The notes under the pieces are model-generated. The model was not told the origin of the DNA. It ran no database searches and worked only from the letters and a program-made list of their open reading frames with translations. From assembly GCA_028023455.1 (NCBI GenBank), contig JAQFVV010006313.1, positions 2,831,147 to 2,895,146 on the forward strand: DNA of 64,000 nt, read 5' to 3'. The stretch comes from Epiperipatus broadwayi. Its lineage: Eukaryota; Onychophora; Udeonychophora; Euonychophora; Peripatidae. Shown in pieces: positions 1-12,734 of the stretch. A program made the translations under genes and the position numbers. Position 1 is the first letter of the stretch, and each line of letters opens with the position of its first letter.

Positions 1-510
1 AATATTAATTGTTTTAATGATTAATAATAGCAAAATATGTAAATAAAATACTAAATGTTTAGGAAATTCAATAACTTTATTAAATGTATATTTATTGCAG
101 AGTTTCAGTATAAAATGGTAATTTAAAATAAGGAAACAGCTTTATAAAAGTATTTGAATATAATTACGATACAAAAGTTAATGGAAATATTTTCTAACCT
201 TGATACATGAAATGAATAGAATAATAAAAATAAAGAACCATAGATTAAATTATATATATATATGTATGTTAGAGAAAGTGTTTAATTAATAAGGAAGCCT
301 TATTTACAGATTAATAATTATTCAGCACAGTGTGTTAACATATTTTTGTCATGTCATCTCATTTTTTCGATGAGTACTAAATCATGTTTATTTATTTTAT
401 GTACCATTTTTTTAAAAAATATTCTACAATATTGGCACTTTATTTAAAGAATAATATGCATATTATACTTGATTAATTATTAACAAATCATAACAAAAAG
501 ATTATTGTAA
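1..510. other. AT-rich intergenic DNA, nothing recognised
   Basis: No reading frame with recognisable protein features, no repeat family shared with the rest of the window, and no RNA motif was seen here. There is a short TA-repeat at about 250-262. Confidence 0.5.
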
Positions 511-537
511 TTAGAAGGGATTTGAATTCAGACTTTT

Positions 538-634
538 TTTTCATATGTCAAATGCATTCATCAGGAAGTGAACCCAGGCTTTCTGATTGGAAGACAGCTA
601 TGCTAACCACTAGGTCACTAATTCTTGACATGGA
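538..634 (-). mobile_element. tRNA-Gly-like SINE or tRNA retropseudogene with 18-bp TSD
   Basis: Read on the minus strand, the 97-bp insert contains a tRNA-like body: an A box (TGACCTAGTGG), a D-arm continuation GTTAGCATAGC, an anticodon-loop-like CTTCCAA (TCC, glycine-type) and a B box (GGTTCACTTCC). It ends in an A-tract (T-run at 534-541 on the plus strand). The insert is flanked by exact 18-bp direct repeats, ATTTGAATTCAGACTTTT, at 520-537 and 635-652. A-tail plus target-site duplication is the hallmark of LINE-mediated retroposition. The acceptor stem does not pair well, so it is not a working tRNA gene. It sits inside a family-1 HHR repeat and is therefore the younger insertion. Confidence 0.75.
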
Positions 635-723
635 ATTTGAATTCAGACTTTTAAGCTTCCAACAGTTAACCACTCCATCTTATATAACTAACACACATGA
701 CCGCATACATGTGAAAAAGATAA

Positions 724-788
724 ATGATCTCCAATACAATATATGTATGTTTGCTGAGCCAGCACTCATCAGTTTATCCAGATCATCA
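724..788 (-). ncRNA. Hammerhead ribozyme motif, family 1 copy a (core damaged)
   Basis: The minus strand reads CUGAUGA (772 to 766), stem II GUGCU/AGCA with loop GGCUC, then AAAC where GAAAC is expected (about two bases lost), a small stem III ACA/UGU around an AU-rich loop, a UA cleavage position and the stem I strand UUGGAGAUC (734-726). The upstream strand supplies GAUC...GG for stem I. Topology and spacing match a type I hammerhead, but the missing CG in the core should abolish activity. Confidence 0.6.
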
Positions 789-979
789 CCTCCGACATCC
801 ATATATAATCAATGTGCAGCTTATATTAAGATCACAAACCTTCAAACTTTAATGGATAGTCTTTAGTCTTTTCTATTAAAGTTTAATTAAAGATTTGCTC
901 TTTTAATATAAATTGAGCATTGCTTATATATGTGTATGGAAAATGATGATGTGAACCAACTGATAAGTTCTGGTTCAGC

Positions 980-1096
<117 letters not shown>

Positions 1097-1097
1097 C

Positions 1098-1205
1098 TTT
1101 CTCAGCATCTGCTACGATGCCCTTTTTCAAATGTTACTAATATATTTAACATTAAATAGATTAGTAACATTTAAAAAGGGCACCAGAAGCAGGTGTTGAA
1201 AAAAT
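1098..1205. repeat. Hairpin-forming inverted repeat (MITE-like)
   Basis: Arms 1098-1140 and 1161-1205 are imperfect inverted copies; the inner 23 bp (1118-1140, beginning TGCCCTTTTTC) pair nearly perfectly with 1161-1182. The loop is about 20 bp. No terminal duplication is clear. Confidence 0.6.
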
Positions 1206-1430
1206 CTTTTTATATATAAAAGTATTATTTGATTATATAGCTGTTGTAAAGGATTTTTATTTTCTGATTATTATTTTTGTCAAAGAGCACAGCAGCATAA
1301 GAATTTTTATTCTTTTCCAATTTTAATATATGAGATCATTTATCTTTTCACTGTATGTGGTCATGTGATTGCATAAAATATAATGGATAGCTATAGGGAA
1401 CTTGAACCTCTGAGTTCAATTCTAATTACA

Positions 1431-2990
1431 TTCATTTCAGAATAAACAATATACTTGTATTTAAACATTACAAAATATTATTAATTCAAACTTAGTTTTA
1501 TAAGTTAATGCTTAAATATGCAACCAAAAAACATTCAATTAAAATTGTCATTGTAAGATAAATCAGTGCTGTCTAATAATGATAATAATAGTTTTTGTCA
1601 TTCCAATATACTTAACTTGTTCAAAAGCAAACTCCACCTTTCTATTTTGAGTTGTATCTGGGGAAACTTTTGTTAATATACTTCCATATTTGAATAATTT
1701 ATTTTTACAATTAAACCTTTTTTCTATATCATATATTGACAAATTTAAAATTATTATTAAAAACATAAACTAATAAGTGATATAGATTTTAATACTTAAT
1801 ATTTGGCATTTCCAAAATATCAAAATGAATTTCTAAAGAGTGTGTTATAATATATAACAATAGTACTTAGCTTTATTGATATAATTTATCAATTCAAAGA
1901 GTTAGTACAACAAAATATTGCATATTTGAATTTTATATTATGTAAAGAATTATATATATATAGAGAGAGAGAGGGAGTTAGTTATTATTATTTGAATTTT
2001 ATATTATGTAAAGAATTATATATATATAGAGAGAGAGAGGGAGTTAGTTATTATTAAAAAATGTAAAATTTAATATATTATTTATTATTATTAAATTTTT
2101 CTTAAAATATTTTTTTACTGTTTGAGAAAGTGGGTTTTAGATTACTGTTGGAGAGTGTTTTCACGTTGTTGTAAATAACGTTTTAAGAACTGTTTTTTTT
2201 TTAAAAAAAAAAACAAATTGTTTTCAAAGAAAATCTCCTATTAATGATTTAAGTTTTGGCCCTTTACAAAAATATTGATTAAATAACTTTTAACTTTTAA
2301 ATAAATTACTGAAAATTACAAAATTATTAAGGAATGTAAATTATTCAGTTATTTGTCCTCAGATTAAAATACTCCAATAATTAGAATTTGTCATTTCTAT
2401 TTACATTTATGGTGATCTCAATCATGGCATTGCATGCAAATTGGGCTATTGACTTTAACTAATTGTTCTATATAATGCTAACATTTTCAGCATTTTTAAA
2501 CTAATAATTTTAAAATTGTGAATGTGTAAAATAAAACTGTTCATGGTAATGTAAAGATAGGCTTGAAACAAAATAAAGAGGATAGAACATTTATAGTGTC
2601 ATCGTAATGTCGAAACCATAAAGTCTATGCAAGATCATTATTAAACTAGGCAAATGTGATTGATACTCCAACTGATGCAATAGTTATAATTAAAATATTG
2701 TAATATTTGAATACAAATATATATATACTTGTATTCTGATATTACAGGTTCACCCTGTATCTTGACCACCCCTTTTTTGTCTATTTAAATGGACAAGGTC
2801 CTATATATGAGGAGTTAGAGTAACTTAAAGTCAACATTGGTATGACAATAATATTGGCATCAACAAAAGATTTGGGATTCCATCATCACATGTTCAATGT
2901 TATGGATGGTTGAAGAGTTGGATTGTAGAGTAGATTGAAGCATGTTGATTAAAATTTGAAGATTTGTTAGCTTAATATATACTTAGCAAT
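1431..2990. other. AT-rich intergenic DNA with one tandem duplication
   Basis: No gene recognised. The only clear structure is a perfect 66-bp tandem duplication (1925-1990 and 1991-2056, each holding a TA run followed by GA repeats). Confidence 0.5.
1925..2056. repeat. Exact 66-bp tandem duplication
   Basis: Two identical 66-bp units lie back to back, each running from TTTGAATTTTAT through a short (TA)n(GA)n block to TTATTATTA. Identity of the two units indicates a recent duplication or an assembly duplication. Confidence 0.9.
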
Positions 2991-3150
2991 GATTATATAT
3001 GTATGTAGAAGATGATAATCTGGACCAACTGATGAGTGCTGGTTCAGCACAAAATATTCATATTGGAGATAATTTAGCTTTTTCAAATATATGTGGTCAT
3101 ATGTTTCAGTTGAATTAAATAGATTGGATAACTGAATTACAATTAAAATA
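2990..3150 (+). ncRNA. Hammerhead ribozyme motif, family 1 copy c
   Basis: CUGAUGA lies at 3029-3035. Stem II is a perfect 5-bp helix GUGCU/AGCAC (3036-3040 with 3046-3050) closed by loop GGUUC. The following core reads AAAA (3051-3054) in place of GAAA, a change at the invariant G12. Stem I forms CCAA/UUGG (3025-3028 with 3063-3066) and, across a GGA internal loop, AUCU/AGAU (3018-3021 with 3067-3070). The predicted cleavage position follows UA at 3061-3062. Downstream to ~3140 the family-1 spacer and a truncated tRNA-like part follow. The structure is kept but the G12A change predicts little or no activity. Confidence 0.7.
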
Positions 3151-3189
3151 TTGATATTATATATGTATAAATAATCAAAAAATTGATTG

Positions 3190-3780
3190 GATGACTGGAA
3201 GAAAAAATGATAAATGAAGCAAACAAAAGGGGGATTGATAAAGAAATTAACAGGGTTTTCATATAATAAATATTATGTAGCTAGAATTGTATGGAAGGGA
3301 ATAGCAGTAGCAGGGTTAACATATGATAATGATGTGTTATGTATTAGTAAAGAGGTATTAGATTATTTAAAAAAAGTACAAGGGGAATTAGGTATACATG
3401 CATTGGATTTAGATGTGTGAACAGCAAGGAAGGAAATTCAAGGAGAAATGGGATAGTCAAGTTTTTATATGAGAGATGCAAAAAGTAAAATAAAAATTTT
3501 TGGTAGGTTTCAGTTTATGGATAATAAAAGAATAACTAAAATAGTTTTTAATTGGGTTATGAATAAAATGCAGGCAACAAGGTCGATGAGAAAGATAATG
3601 TTGTATGCAAAAGATTTGGATAAAGAATTTATATCAGTATACTTGTATAAAAGGTGGGATGATTGTGTTAGGAGGATTGTTGAGTATTATAGTGGTAAGG
3701 AATGGGATAAAAGAATAGATGCATTAATAAAGAATAGGAAGTTGGAGAGATGGAGAATTAGTATGAAGAGTAAAAGAATT

Positions 3781-3875
<95 letters not shown>

Positions 3876-4330
3876 GTAAACAGAACATTGGGTGTGAGTT
3901 AATTTATGATAATATAGCAAGAAAAGTAGTTTATTGTTTAAGGCTTGAATGGGATTTTTAGCAACAAGAGAATATACATGTAAATGGAAAAATATGAGTG
4001 ATTTAGTCAGCAAATTGTGTAAGGAAGGCATAGAAAATATTAAGCATTTGTTAATTGAATGTAAAGTTTTGAGAGCAGAAAGTGTACAAATAATGAAGTT
4101 ATGGAAATATAAATATAAACAAAGTGATTGTACATAAAGTTGTTTATTGGTTTTTATGTTAGGTGTGGAAAAAGATAAAAGGGATTTAGATATAAAGGCC
4201 ATAGAGTTGACAATCATTTTGTTGTGAAAATGAGATGGAACAGATTATGGGAAAACTTAGGGTGGGAAATAGAAAGGGAAGGTAAAATGGCTAACAGGTT
4301 TCTCTTGGCATAATTGTTGAGAGATTCCTG
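3190..4330 (+). pseudogene. LINE reverse transcriptase C-terminal remnant
   Basis: A single frame runs 3214-3783 with two stops (TGA at 3418-3420 and a TAG near 3454 where relatives have a Trp codon). It reads WKGIAVAGLTYDNDVL, then ...FGRFQFMDNKRITKIVFNW, which resembles the region after the RT domain of the large LINE group often annotated as 'tick transposon' (pattern TYxNEVL ... GxLGWSSFExR ... GRLRFM). An (AT)n tract interrupts the frame; it resumes at 3949 with GFLATREYT and KLCKEGIENIKHLLIEC, the Cys-His segment typical of the C-terminus of these elements. No RT catalytic core or endonuclease remains, so it is a 5'-truncated dead copy. Confidence 0.7.
3784..3872. repeat. (AT)n microsatellite inside the LINE remnant
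   Basis: About 90 bp of pure TA repeat, separating two parts of the LINE C-terminal coding region. Confidence 0.95.
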
Positions 4331-4864
4331 ACTCTGTTTAAGAAGTCACAGTATATCACATCACAACACAGACCAATCAATACTAAATAATAATAAACAA
4401 AATTATTAAATATGTATGATAAATATTAATAATACAATTATTTTAACAGATATTGTAACCAACTAAAAATATAAATAGGTTGAATCATGTAATATAATGC
4501 TGTTACTTGATTTTTCTCAATTATAGATTTTTAATTTTTACTTATAAATTTGTCTTTTTAATTTTTCTTTTATTATACTTTATCCCATCAAAAAAATTCT
4601 AATCTTATCTAAATTAAAGCTAAAAGTAAAATTCCATACTTCTAAACATTATTACTTTTTTACACTATGTTCTTTTAATTATTTTTCAATGTTAAATCTC
4701 AATTTCTCATTATATGAAACGTTATATTTATACAAAACTTGATAGACAACATTTTTTGTCAAAATCATATGTATTAATATTAAATAAATAAAAAGAAACA
4801 TATATTACTGCAATAACTTTTATTAGTCATTTATTAGGCTAGACGTTATCCATTTATTAATATG
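4330..4864. other. AT-rich intergenic DNA, nothing recognised
   Basis: No coding, repeat or RNA signal seen. Confidence 0.5.
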
Positions 4865-5011
4865 TCTGTAGTGTAATTTTCACTACACCAGTCTCAAGCA
4901 ATGTGGAGACTGGTTTCTGTTCTCTTTTAATACCCCTCTACAAGATGCTAAAAATGAATAGAAACCAGTCCCTTGCTTGCATAGGAGTGGTAGTGAAAAT
5001 TACAATACAGA
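4865..5011. mobile_element. MITE-like foldback element (~147 bp)
   Basis: The ends are inverted copies: TCTGTAGTGTAATTTTCACT at 4865 and its near reverse complement ending TACAGA at 5011. An inner pair (AGACTGGTTTCTGTTC near 4907 and AGAAACCAGTC near 4960) gives a second inverted match. Only short AT-rich flanks could be a duplication. No transposase. The superfamily cannot be named from this. Confidence 0.6.
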
Positions 5012-5430
5012 AATATTATTCATATACTACTCCACTTTAGTATTAATGCTAAAAAAAATATTGATTTTTTTTATAATTCAGATGAATAAATTAAATTTAT
5101 TAAAAATACTTATATAATTTTCATTTTTTGTTTAACTTAATGTTAATAGATTTTAAAATAATTTGAAAAAAATTAATATCTAAAATAAAAATAAATAATA
5201 TTGTGTGTTAAATTATGTGCTAATGCAATGATTTATGTATTAATAAATCGAGAGAGATTATTTTAAAATTATTAATTAAAAGACCATCAGCTTTTATAAA
5301 AATGTATTAATATTATAAAAAGTAATGGATTAAGAACAGCATCAGTTTGTTTTGTTAATGATAACAATATGGACTTTTATTTTTAACTTTAATTTGAATA
5401 GTACTAGAATAATAGAAATAAGATATATTT
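5012..5430. other. AT-rich intergenic DNA, nothing recognised
   Basis: No gene or repeat recognised up to the 5' flank of RTE copy A. Confidence 0.5.
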
Positions 5431-8400
5431 AATAGGATATGGCTGCAGAAAGGAGTTTGCTATTAACTGAAAGGAGACCCTTTGATTCCTCTTGGAGGCC
5501 TTAAAGGAACTGAGCAGGGCAAATTCCTAATGTCCACTCCATACGTTCTTGTTGTTGCAGCTGTTATTACTATATGTTTATTCATATAGTATACGAACAT
5601 GGATGGGCTGCTCACCAACACGCATTAGCCAGCGTGGTGAGTTTATTGGCTTTTTACCTCTGAGTTTAAGATCAAGAAACACCATGGTCTTTCTTCTCAG
5701 TGCCTGATAAGGCAGAATGAATGTTTGTATAAATGATAAAGATTTTTCCCAATTATACAATTATGACAGACAAAAATAAAGCATGGCCCTTAATCCCAGG
5801 AGGCTGTAAAGTCACCAACCAAGGCAGCGGTTGGTGGCCGAAGGCGGAGGGTGCTAAGAATATCCTGGAGGCGGACCCAGGCTGCCATTTGATAATGACT
5901 TTTTATTTAGGTACTTTCAACTGCAGATCACTTTCAAGTGAAGGAAGATTGCAAGAATTAGAAGAAGAACTCTCTTATATTAAATGGGATATTATTGGAC
6001 TTTGTGAAGTTAGAAGAAAAGGTGAAGAGACAATTGATTTAAAAAGTGGACATATGCTCTTATATAAAGGCACAAATTTTGGAAATACAAGTGGAGTAGG
6101 ATTCATTATAAATAAAAAGTGGAAGAACAATATTGTGGAGATTGAAGGTGTATCAGACAGAGTGGCAAGATTAGTTATACAACTTAATAGCAGATATCAA
6201 ATGCGGATAATTCAGGTTTATGCCCCAACAAGTTCTCACAGTGATGAAGTAGTAGAAGATTTTTATATGGATGTACAAAAGGCTTTTGATCAGAGTAAAC
6301 AACATTTTAAAATTGTTATGGGAGATTTTAATGCTAGAATTGGTAAACAAATGAAAGATGAAAGTGTTGTAGGTAATTTTGGTTATGGTAATAGAAATGA
6401 GAGAGGACATAGACTTGTGGAGTTTGCAGAGAAGGAAAAACTTTATATTATGAATTCTTTTTTTGAGAAAAATGTTAGAAGGAAATGGACATGGAAGCAT
6501 CCAAATGAAGGTACAGCAGAATTGGATTATATTTTGACTAACAGGAAATACATATTTCAAGATTGTAATGTTCTTAATAAATTTAACACAGGAAGTGATC
6601 ATCGATTAGTAAGGGGTAAGATACATGTTAATGTAAAACTAGAGAGACAAAAATTATTAAGAAAAACAATATTTACAGTTGATATTCCTAATCTTCAGAA
6701 ACATTCTAATGAATTTAAATTAGAACTTACAAATCGGTTTCAAGTATTAGTAGATTTTGAACATGATTCAGATTTGAATGAAATTAATATGAAAATAACT
6801 GATACACTTTTAAAAACTGCAACAAAGATAGCTGGTAGAAAAAAGCAGCAATTGACTAATAAAATTTCTACTGAGACTAGAGAACTTATGAAGAAAAGAA
6901 GGAATATGAAGATATGCAAGAATGATGCATTAAAAAGAATTGAATATCTCGAATTTTGTAAAATGGTGCGGAAAAGAGTTGAAAATGATATAAGAAAGTA
7001 TAACTGTGAATTAGCAAGAAAAGCTGTAGAAGAAAATAAAAGTCTTAAGAATGTAAAACAACATTTTGGTATTGGTAGGAAATTTATATCTGCAATAAGG
7101 AAAAAAGATGGAATTATTACTAAAAAGAGGGATGACATTATGAAATTGGTAGAAGATTTTTATCGAGAATTATATAGTAATAAAGAACAAGTACCTCCTA
7201 TATCTATTACATCTTCCGAATTGCCCAGAATTTTAAATGAAGAAGTGAGAAATGCAATTAAATGTATGAAAAAAGGAAAGGCTCCAGGTAATGATGGAAT
7301 TATAATTGATATATTAAAAGAAGCAGGTGAAGAAACAGAAAAAATATTAGCAAAGTTATATACCAAATGTCTAAATGATAAAGATGTACCGGATGATTGG
7401 AAGAATGCAGTAATAATATTAATATTTAAAAAAGGTGATAAAGAAGATATTAGAAATTACAGACCTATCAGCCTTTTATCAGTTTTATATAAAATTTTTA
7501 CCAAGATAATTACAACTCGTCTACAGAGAACCTTGGATTTTCACCAACCAAGAGAACAAGCTGGATTTAAAAGTGGTTTTAGTACAGTAGATCATATTCA
7601 AGTATTGAGAGAAGTTATAGAAAGGACAAATGAATATGAGTTGTCATTATGTTTTGGATTTGTAGATTATGAAAAGGCATTTGATTCTATAAACATTTCT
7701 TCAGTGATTAAAGCATTGGACCATCAAGGTATAGATCCAGGATATTGTCATATTTTAAAGAATATTTATAAAAATGCAACAGCAACAATTAGATTACATA
7801 ATGATACTGGGAAAGTCAACATTGAGAAAGGTGTAAGACAAGGTGACTCCATATCTCCAAAACTTTTTACAGCAGTGCTGCAAGAAGTATTTTGTGGATT
7901 AAAATGGGAAACTAAAGGAGTGAAAGTAAATGGAGATTATTTAAGTCATTTAGATTTCGCAGATGATGTAGTTGTTTTTGCAAATAATGCTTCCGAGCTG
8001 CAGGAAATGTTGCAGGAGTTATCAGATGAAAGTAGGAAAGTAGGACTAAAGATAAATGTTAAAAAGACTAAAGTAATGTTTAATCGATTTGCTCAAAATA
8101 TGAAAATAAAGATTGATTATGATGAATTAGAAGAAGTTAAGAGTTACAAATACCTTGGTCAGATTATTAATACAGATGGAAACATAATAGAGGAAATTAA
8201 TCATAGAATTAAACTTGTTTGGAGTGCTTTTGGTAGAAATAACTTGATATTAAAAGGAAATATGCCTATGTGTTTGAAAAGAAAGGTTTTTAACAAATGT
8301 GTTTTATCAGTTCTTACTTATGGATCTGAGACTTGGACACTTAATAGAAGATCAATACAGAGACTTCAGACCACTCAAAGAAGTATGGAGAGATGTATGT

Positions 8401-8744
8401 TGGGAGTAACAAGAAGAGATCGAAAATGCAATGTATGGGTAAGAGAACAAACAGGTGTTACTGACCTTATTGAAAAAATTAAAAGATTGAAGTGGAGTTG
8501 GGCTGGACATATTGCTAGAAGAGATGATAATAGATGGACAATTGAAATTTTAAACTAGATTCCAAGAGATTGTAAAAGACCTAGAAGGAGACCACATGTA
8601 AGATGGATGGATGAAATAAGAAAATGTGTAGGGGTGATGTGGAGAAAAGAAGCTAAAGATCGGAGAAGATGGATTAAACTTGGAGAGACATTCATCCTGC
8701 AGTGGATTGATAATGGTTGATAATGATGATGATGAATAGTATAT
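5431..8744 (+). mobile_element. RTE-clade non-LTR retrotransposon, copy A (full length)
   Basis: The element runs from GGCTGCAGAAAGG (5441) to a 3' tail of GATGATGATGA (to about 8734), ~3.29 kb, the usual size of RTE elements, which have one main ORF and a short tandem-repeat tail instead of poly-A. A ~320-bp 5' UTR is shared with copies B and C. Imperfect 10-bp flanking repeats (AATAGGATAT at 5431-5440 and AATAGTATAT at 8735-8744) are a likely target-site duplication. High similarity to copies B and C indicates a recently active family. Confidence 0.85.
5763..8720 (+). pseudogene. RTE endonuclease-reverse transcriptase, one nonsense codon
   Basis: The ORF encodes an APE-type endonuclease followed by a reverse transcriptase, which nick target DNA and copy element RNA in place. 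An upstream in-frame ATG lies at 5733, but copy B begins at the equivalent of 5763 (MTDKNKAW), so that start is preferred. Counting from 5733: GTFNCRSL ~60, GDFNARIG ~196, AELDYIL ~262 and SDHR ~288 form the endonuclease; NYRPISLLS ~574, [10 protein letters not shown] ~642, RQGDSISP ~701 and the catalytic FADD ~741 form the RT; a C-terminal [12 protein letters not shown] region begins ~867. The frame stops at TAG (8556-8558), where copies B and C have TGG (Trp); beyond it 54 more codons stay open to TGA at 8718-8720 and match the other copies. Only the last ~6% is lost. Confidence 0.88.
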
Positions 8745-9020
8745 AAAGTGAGATAAACAAAATTCATGAAATTTAGGATATCGCATGATGCTGATTACAG
8801 AGAAAATTTAAATTTGTAGCAGTTGCAAAAGGTTATCAAAAAATAAAAATTCATATGCATTTTTATAATTATTATCAATATTTATTATTAGTACTTATTA
8901 GTTTTATTTATTACACGCACACATGTATATAGAAGCAAAATCTCTCTAGCAGATCTTATTCTTATCTTAGAGATAATAAACAAACATAAAACAAATAAAT
9001 AGACAAACAGATTAATTAAT
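8745..9020. other. AT-rich spacer, nothing recognised
   Basis: No gene or repeat recognised between RTE copy A and the (GATA)n tract. Confidence 0.5.
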
Positions 9021-10050
<1,030 letters not shown>

Positions 10051-10200
10051 TGTAATTATAGGGGATTATGCTCCTTTTTGTCATCTGCTCCATCTTATAA
10101 AACAAATACACATGACTACATACATGCAAAAACATAAATGATCTCCAATAGAGGGATTTGCTGAAACAGCATTCATCATTTAATTCAGATCATCTCCCTC
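10051..10200 (-). ncRNA. Hammerhead-like motif, family 1 copy d (decayed)
   Basis: On the minus strand, AUGAUGA (10179 to 10173; C3 lost) is followed by a stem II-like AUGCUGUUUCAGCA, a lost GAAA, and the stem I strand UUGGAGAUC (10148-10140). The family-1 spacer and a truncated tRNA-like part follow to ~10051. Recognisable only by comparison with the other copies; not expected to be active. Confidence 0.45.
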
Positions 10201-10202
10201 GT

Positions 10203-10250
10203 CACACACACACACACACACACAACATATATATATATATATATGTGTGT

Positions 10251-10300
<50 letters not shown>
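10203..10300. repeat. Compound (CA)n(TA)n(TG)n microsatellite
   Basis: CA repeats are followed by two TA blocks and then TG repeats, so the tract is self-complementary and could extrude as a hairpin. Confidence 0.9.
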
Positions 10301-10304
<4 letters not shown>

Positions 10305-11060
10305 TATAAGTAAATATTGGAAAATGCAGTACTTAAAAATTTATAAAAATATATTTATAACCATCACTTAGGAGCACTTTCAACTATCCTTGTAGTTTTT
10401 ATCAACTAATACTTTTAAAAGGTCAACTTTTCCATAATTCCATGACATCAACTTTCCCATAATTCCATAATCTTAATGTTTGCTGCTTGCCTATTGATTA
10501 ATTTTTACTTGTATTTATATATCAACATCACTTTTTTATTTTTATTATTATTATTTGTTTCAGTTTCCAATATTTTTACATTACTATAATTAAAATCAAA
10601 ACCATATATGCATGATTTATTATGGTCTTAAAAAACAGAAACTGATAAATTATCATTACTTTTATATTTTTGTTTTGTTTTTTTGAACCCTTTTTAATAA
10701 TAACAAGTGCTTTTTGTTCTTTTTTTCCAATTTGCACTTCAATTCACCTATATATACACTGCCACACCTACACATCCATTTGTAAATGATACATTTTTTT
10801 ATTTTTATTGGAAATTGAAAGGAATAATTATAAAATAAAAATTAAGGAAGTGATGTTAATATATAGAATACAAGCAATATTTAATCAATAAGCAAGCAGC
10901 AAATATTAAGATTATGGAATTATGGGAAAGTTGACCTTTTAAAAGTATTAGTTGACAAAAACTACAAGGGTAGTTGAAAGTGCTCCTAAGTGATGGTTAT
11001 AGATATATTTTTATAAACTTTTAAGTACTATATTTTCTAATATTTATTTATAAATTTACG
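10299..11060. mobile_element. Long-inverted-repeat element (~760 bp), non-autonomous
   Basis: The left arm (about 10299-10572, starting GTAAATTTATAAGTAAATAT) is matched in reverse by 10807-11060. Shared blocks include GGAGCACTTTCAACTATCC on the left and its complement near 10978. The arms are ~260-270 bp and the central part (~10573-10806) is unpaired and AT-rich, with no transposase coding. This fits a foldback or long-TIR MITE. Target duplication is unclear because the left side abuts a microsatellite. Confidence 0.65.
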
Positions 11061-12690
11061 TATATTATTTTGAAGAATTACAGACATTGATTTGTAATAT
11101 TATATATATATTGAAATAATCGATGTCTAATCATCATCGATGCTTCATGTTTCACCATCTAGACTAACCTCCTAGGGGTCCACAATTCAGACCTTGCTAT
11201 AAATATATGCTATTCACTCACACACTGTATGCTGAATCATTCTAAAGATTAGTAATATTAAATTTTATTTAGTAAAATAAAACAGTAGTTTGAGTGATGC
11301 GTATATATTATTATTACTAAAGCAATAATTTTATTGCTATGTTTATTGCTGGAAAATACCTTTGCTTATATATTTGTAATTATTTTTATATCTGTGTGTA
11401 TTTAATGTAGCAACAAAGAAAAATCGGGGACGCTTGAAATACTGAAATTATCTTTTTCACTAGTCAGATCGTTGTCTATAATTAAAATTTATAAATCTTA
11501 ATTAAAATCGAAAAAACAAATCTTTTATCAGTTGTTGTCGAATGATTTAAAATAGTTAAAAATGGTATTTCAAGCCTTATCTATTGAAAATATTTTGCTA
11601 ATTAAATATTGTTTTTAAAGGGATTACAGAGATAAGGTTGGTATATGAAATTGCATTCTGGGCGGTATTAAATGTTATAAAAGGAACCACAGAACAAAGG
11701 AAGTTAATTTTTTTTAGACTTTCAGTTTTAGTTATCTTTCAGTAAGTTGAGTTTAATTACTTTTAAGAAGCCAACACAAGTTCTGCATGATGAAGCATGA
11801 GTAGTGGAATCTAGCACCTTTTTCTTCTTCTCTCGAAGAACTGTCTGCCTGCCACTGCCATGTTCCATCTAGCTGACCATACAACATGATTACTTCCGAA
11901 TGCTGATTGCTAATGATGCCGCTATGCTGTTTTTTCTTAGGTAATCTTTAACGTAAAACTGCCTTCATAAGTCAATACTTTTGTAATTTGTAATCTATAG
12001 TTCAACCTTCATATCTTAATTTATATATTATTTTATAAACTTCTGCTAATTTTGCTTTTAAACTCTCTCTCAGTAATCTTTTATTAATATCATGTATTTT
12101 AACTTATCTTTCACGCTTAATTAAATTATATATATATATATAAATGTGTGCGATTCCATTAAGATTTTATGTATTTTGTTTAATGTATAAATATAATCTA
12201 TTTTCTTTAATATGCCAAAATCGCTAAATTCGCGAGTAAGGGGGAAAATAATTGTTTTACTTGGAAAAAGGGTGGGCTTTATTTAAAACTTATCAATAAA
12301 GTTTTCTTTATATTAAATAGAAATTGCTTGCGAGTTTGGTTTCATTTTAAATTCATTATTCTTAAAGTAAATTAAAAACTTTTACTGTGGATGAATTTTG
12401 CTAAATTGGCTGCTTTGAATTTGTCTTTAAATTTCTATTTTAAAAGGATCGTGAACCTTCACTTAATTAATCCATTCCTTTTTTGCTAGTGCCTGAAGAG
12501 CGAATTCTACCAGTTAATACGTATTTGGGAATCGATTCTTTAAATATAAATGTTGTTAGTTTAATAATATTATAAATAGAAGCGTTATTATTCATTATGA
12601 TTAGTTAAATGACTCAGAATTGAAAACAGATTATTGCGCAAGAGGTTAGACCATTTCCAAACTTTAAATAATATTATAAAATTATATAAA
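11061..12690. other. Intergenic DNA, richer in complexity, no gene recognised
   Basis: Composition is less repetitive than the surroundings (for example 11128-11240 and 11760-11940), but no reading frame resembles a protein family I know. A TATAAATA-like sequence occurs at ~11199. This could hold untranslated or non-coding exons; nothing in the sequence proves it. Confidence 0.35.
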
Positions 12691-12734
12691 CATTGCTGGC
12701 ATACCTTTTCATTTATTCTGATATCTTATCTTTT

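Larger units (their letters stand above)
511..870 (-). repeat. Dispersed HHR/tRNA-like repeat, family 1, copy a
   Basis: On the minus strand this repeat runs from an upstream segment (about 870-790), through a hammerhead motif (726-784), then a spacer, to a tRNA-like module whose A-box-like part (around 665-695) and B-box-like part (GAATTCAAATCC type, 511-537) are separated by a later SINE insertion (538-634). The same order is seen at 14.06-14.22 kb and partly at 3.0, 10.1 and 18.1 kb, so this is a repeat family and not a chance match. It faces copy b (from about 880), forming an inverted pair whose ~100-bp arms flank position ~875. Any reading frame across it is incidental. Confidence 0.6.

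Noticed and set aside
546-622. Functional tRNA-Gly gene
   Set aside because: A/B boxes and anticodon loop are tRNA-like, but acceptor and T stems do not pair and the insert has an A-tail and target duplication, so it is a retroposed copy.
5441-5560. HDV-like ribozyme at the RTE 5' end, as known for some R2 and RTE elements
   Set aside because: I could not find a consistent P1/P3 pairing starting at the 5' end in copies A and C by eye. A covariance search could still find one.
5578-5760. Minus-strand small ORF in the RTE 5' UTR (also in copy C)
   Set aside because: It is antisense to the element's 5' UTR and retained only because the RTE copies are similar.
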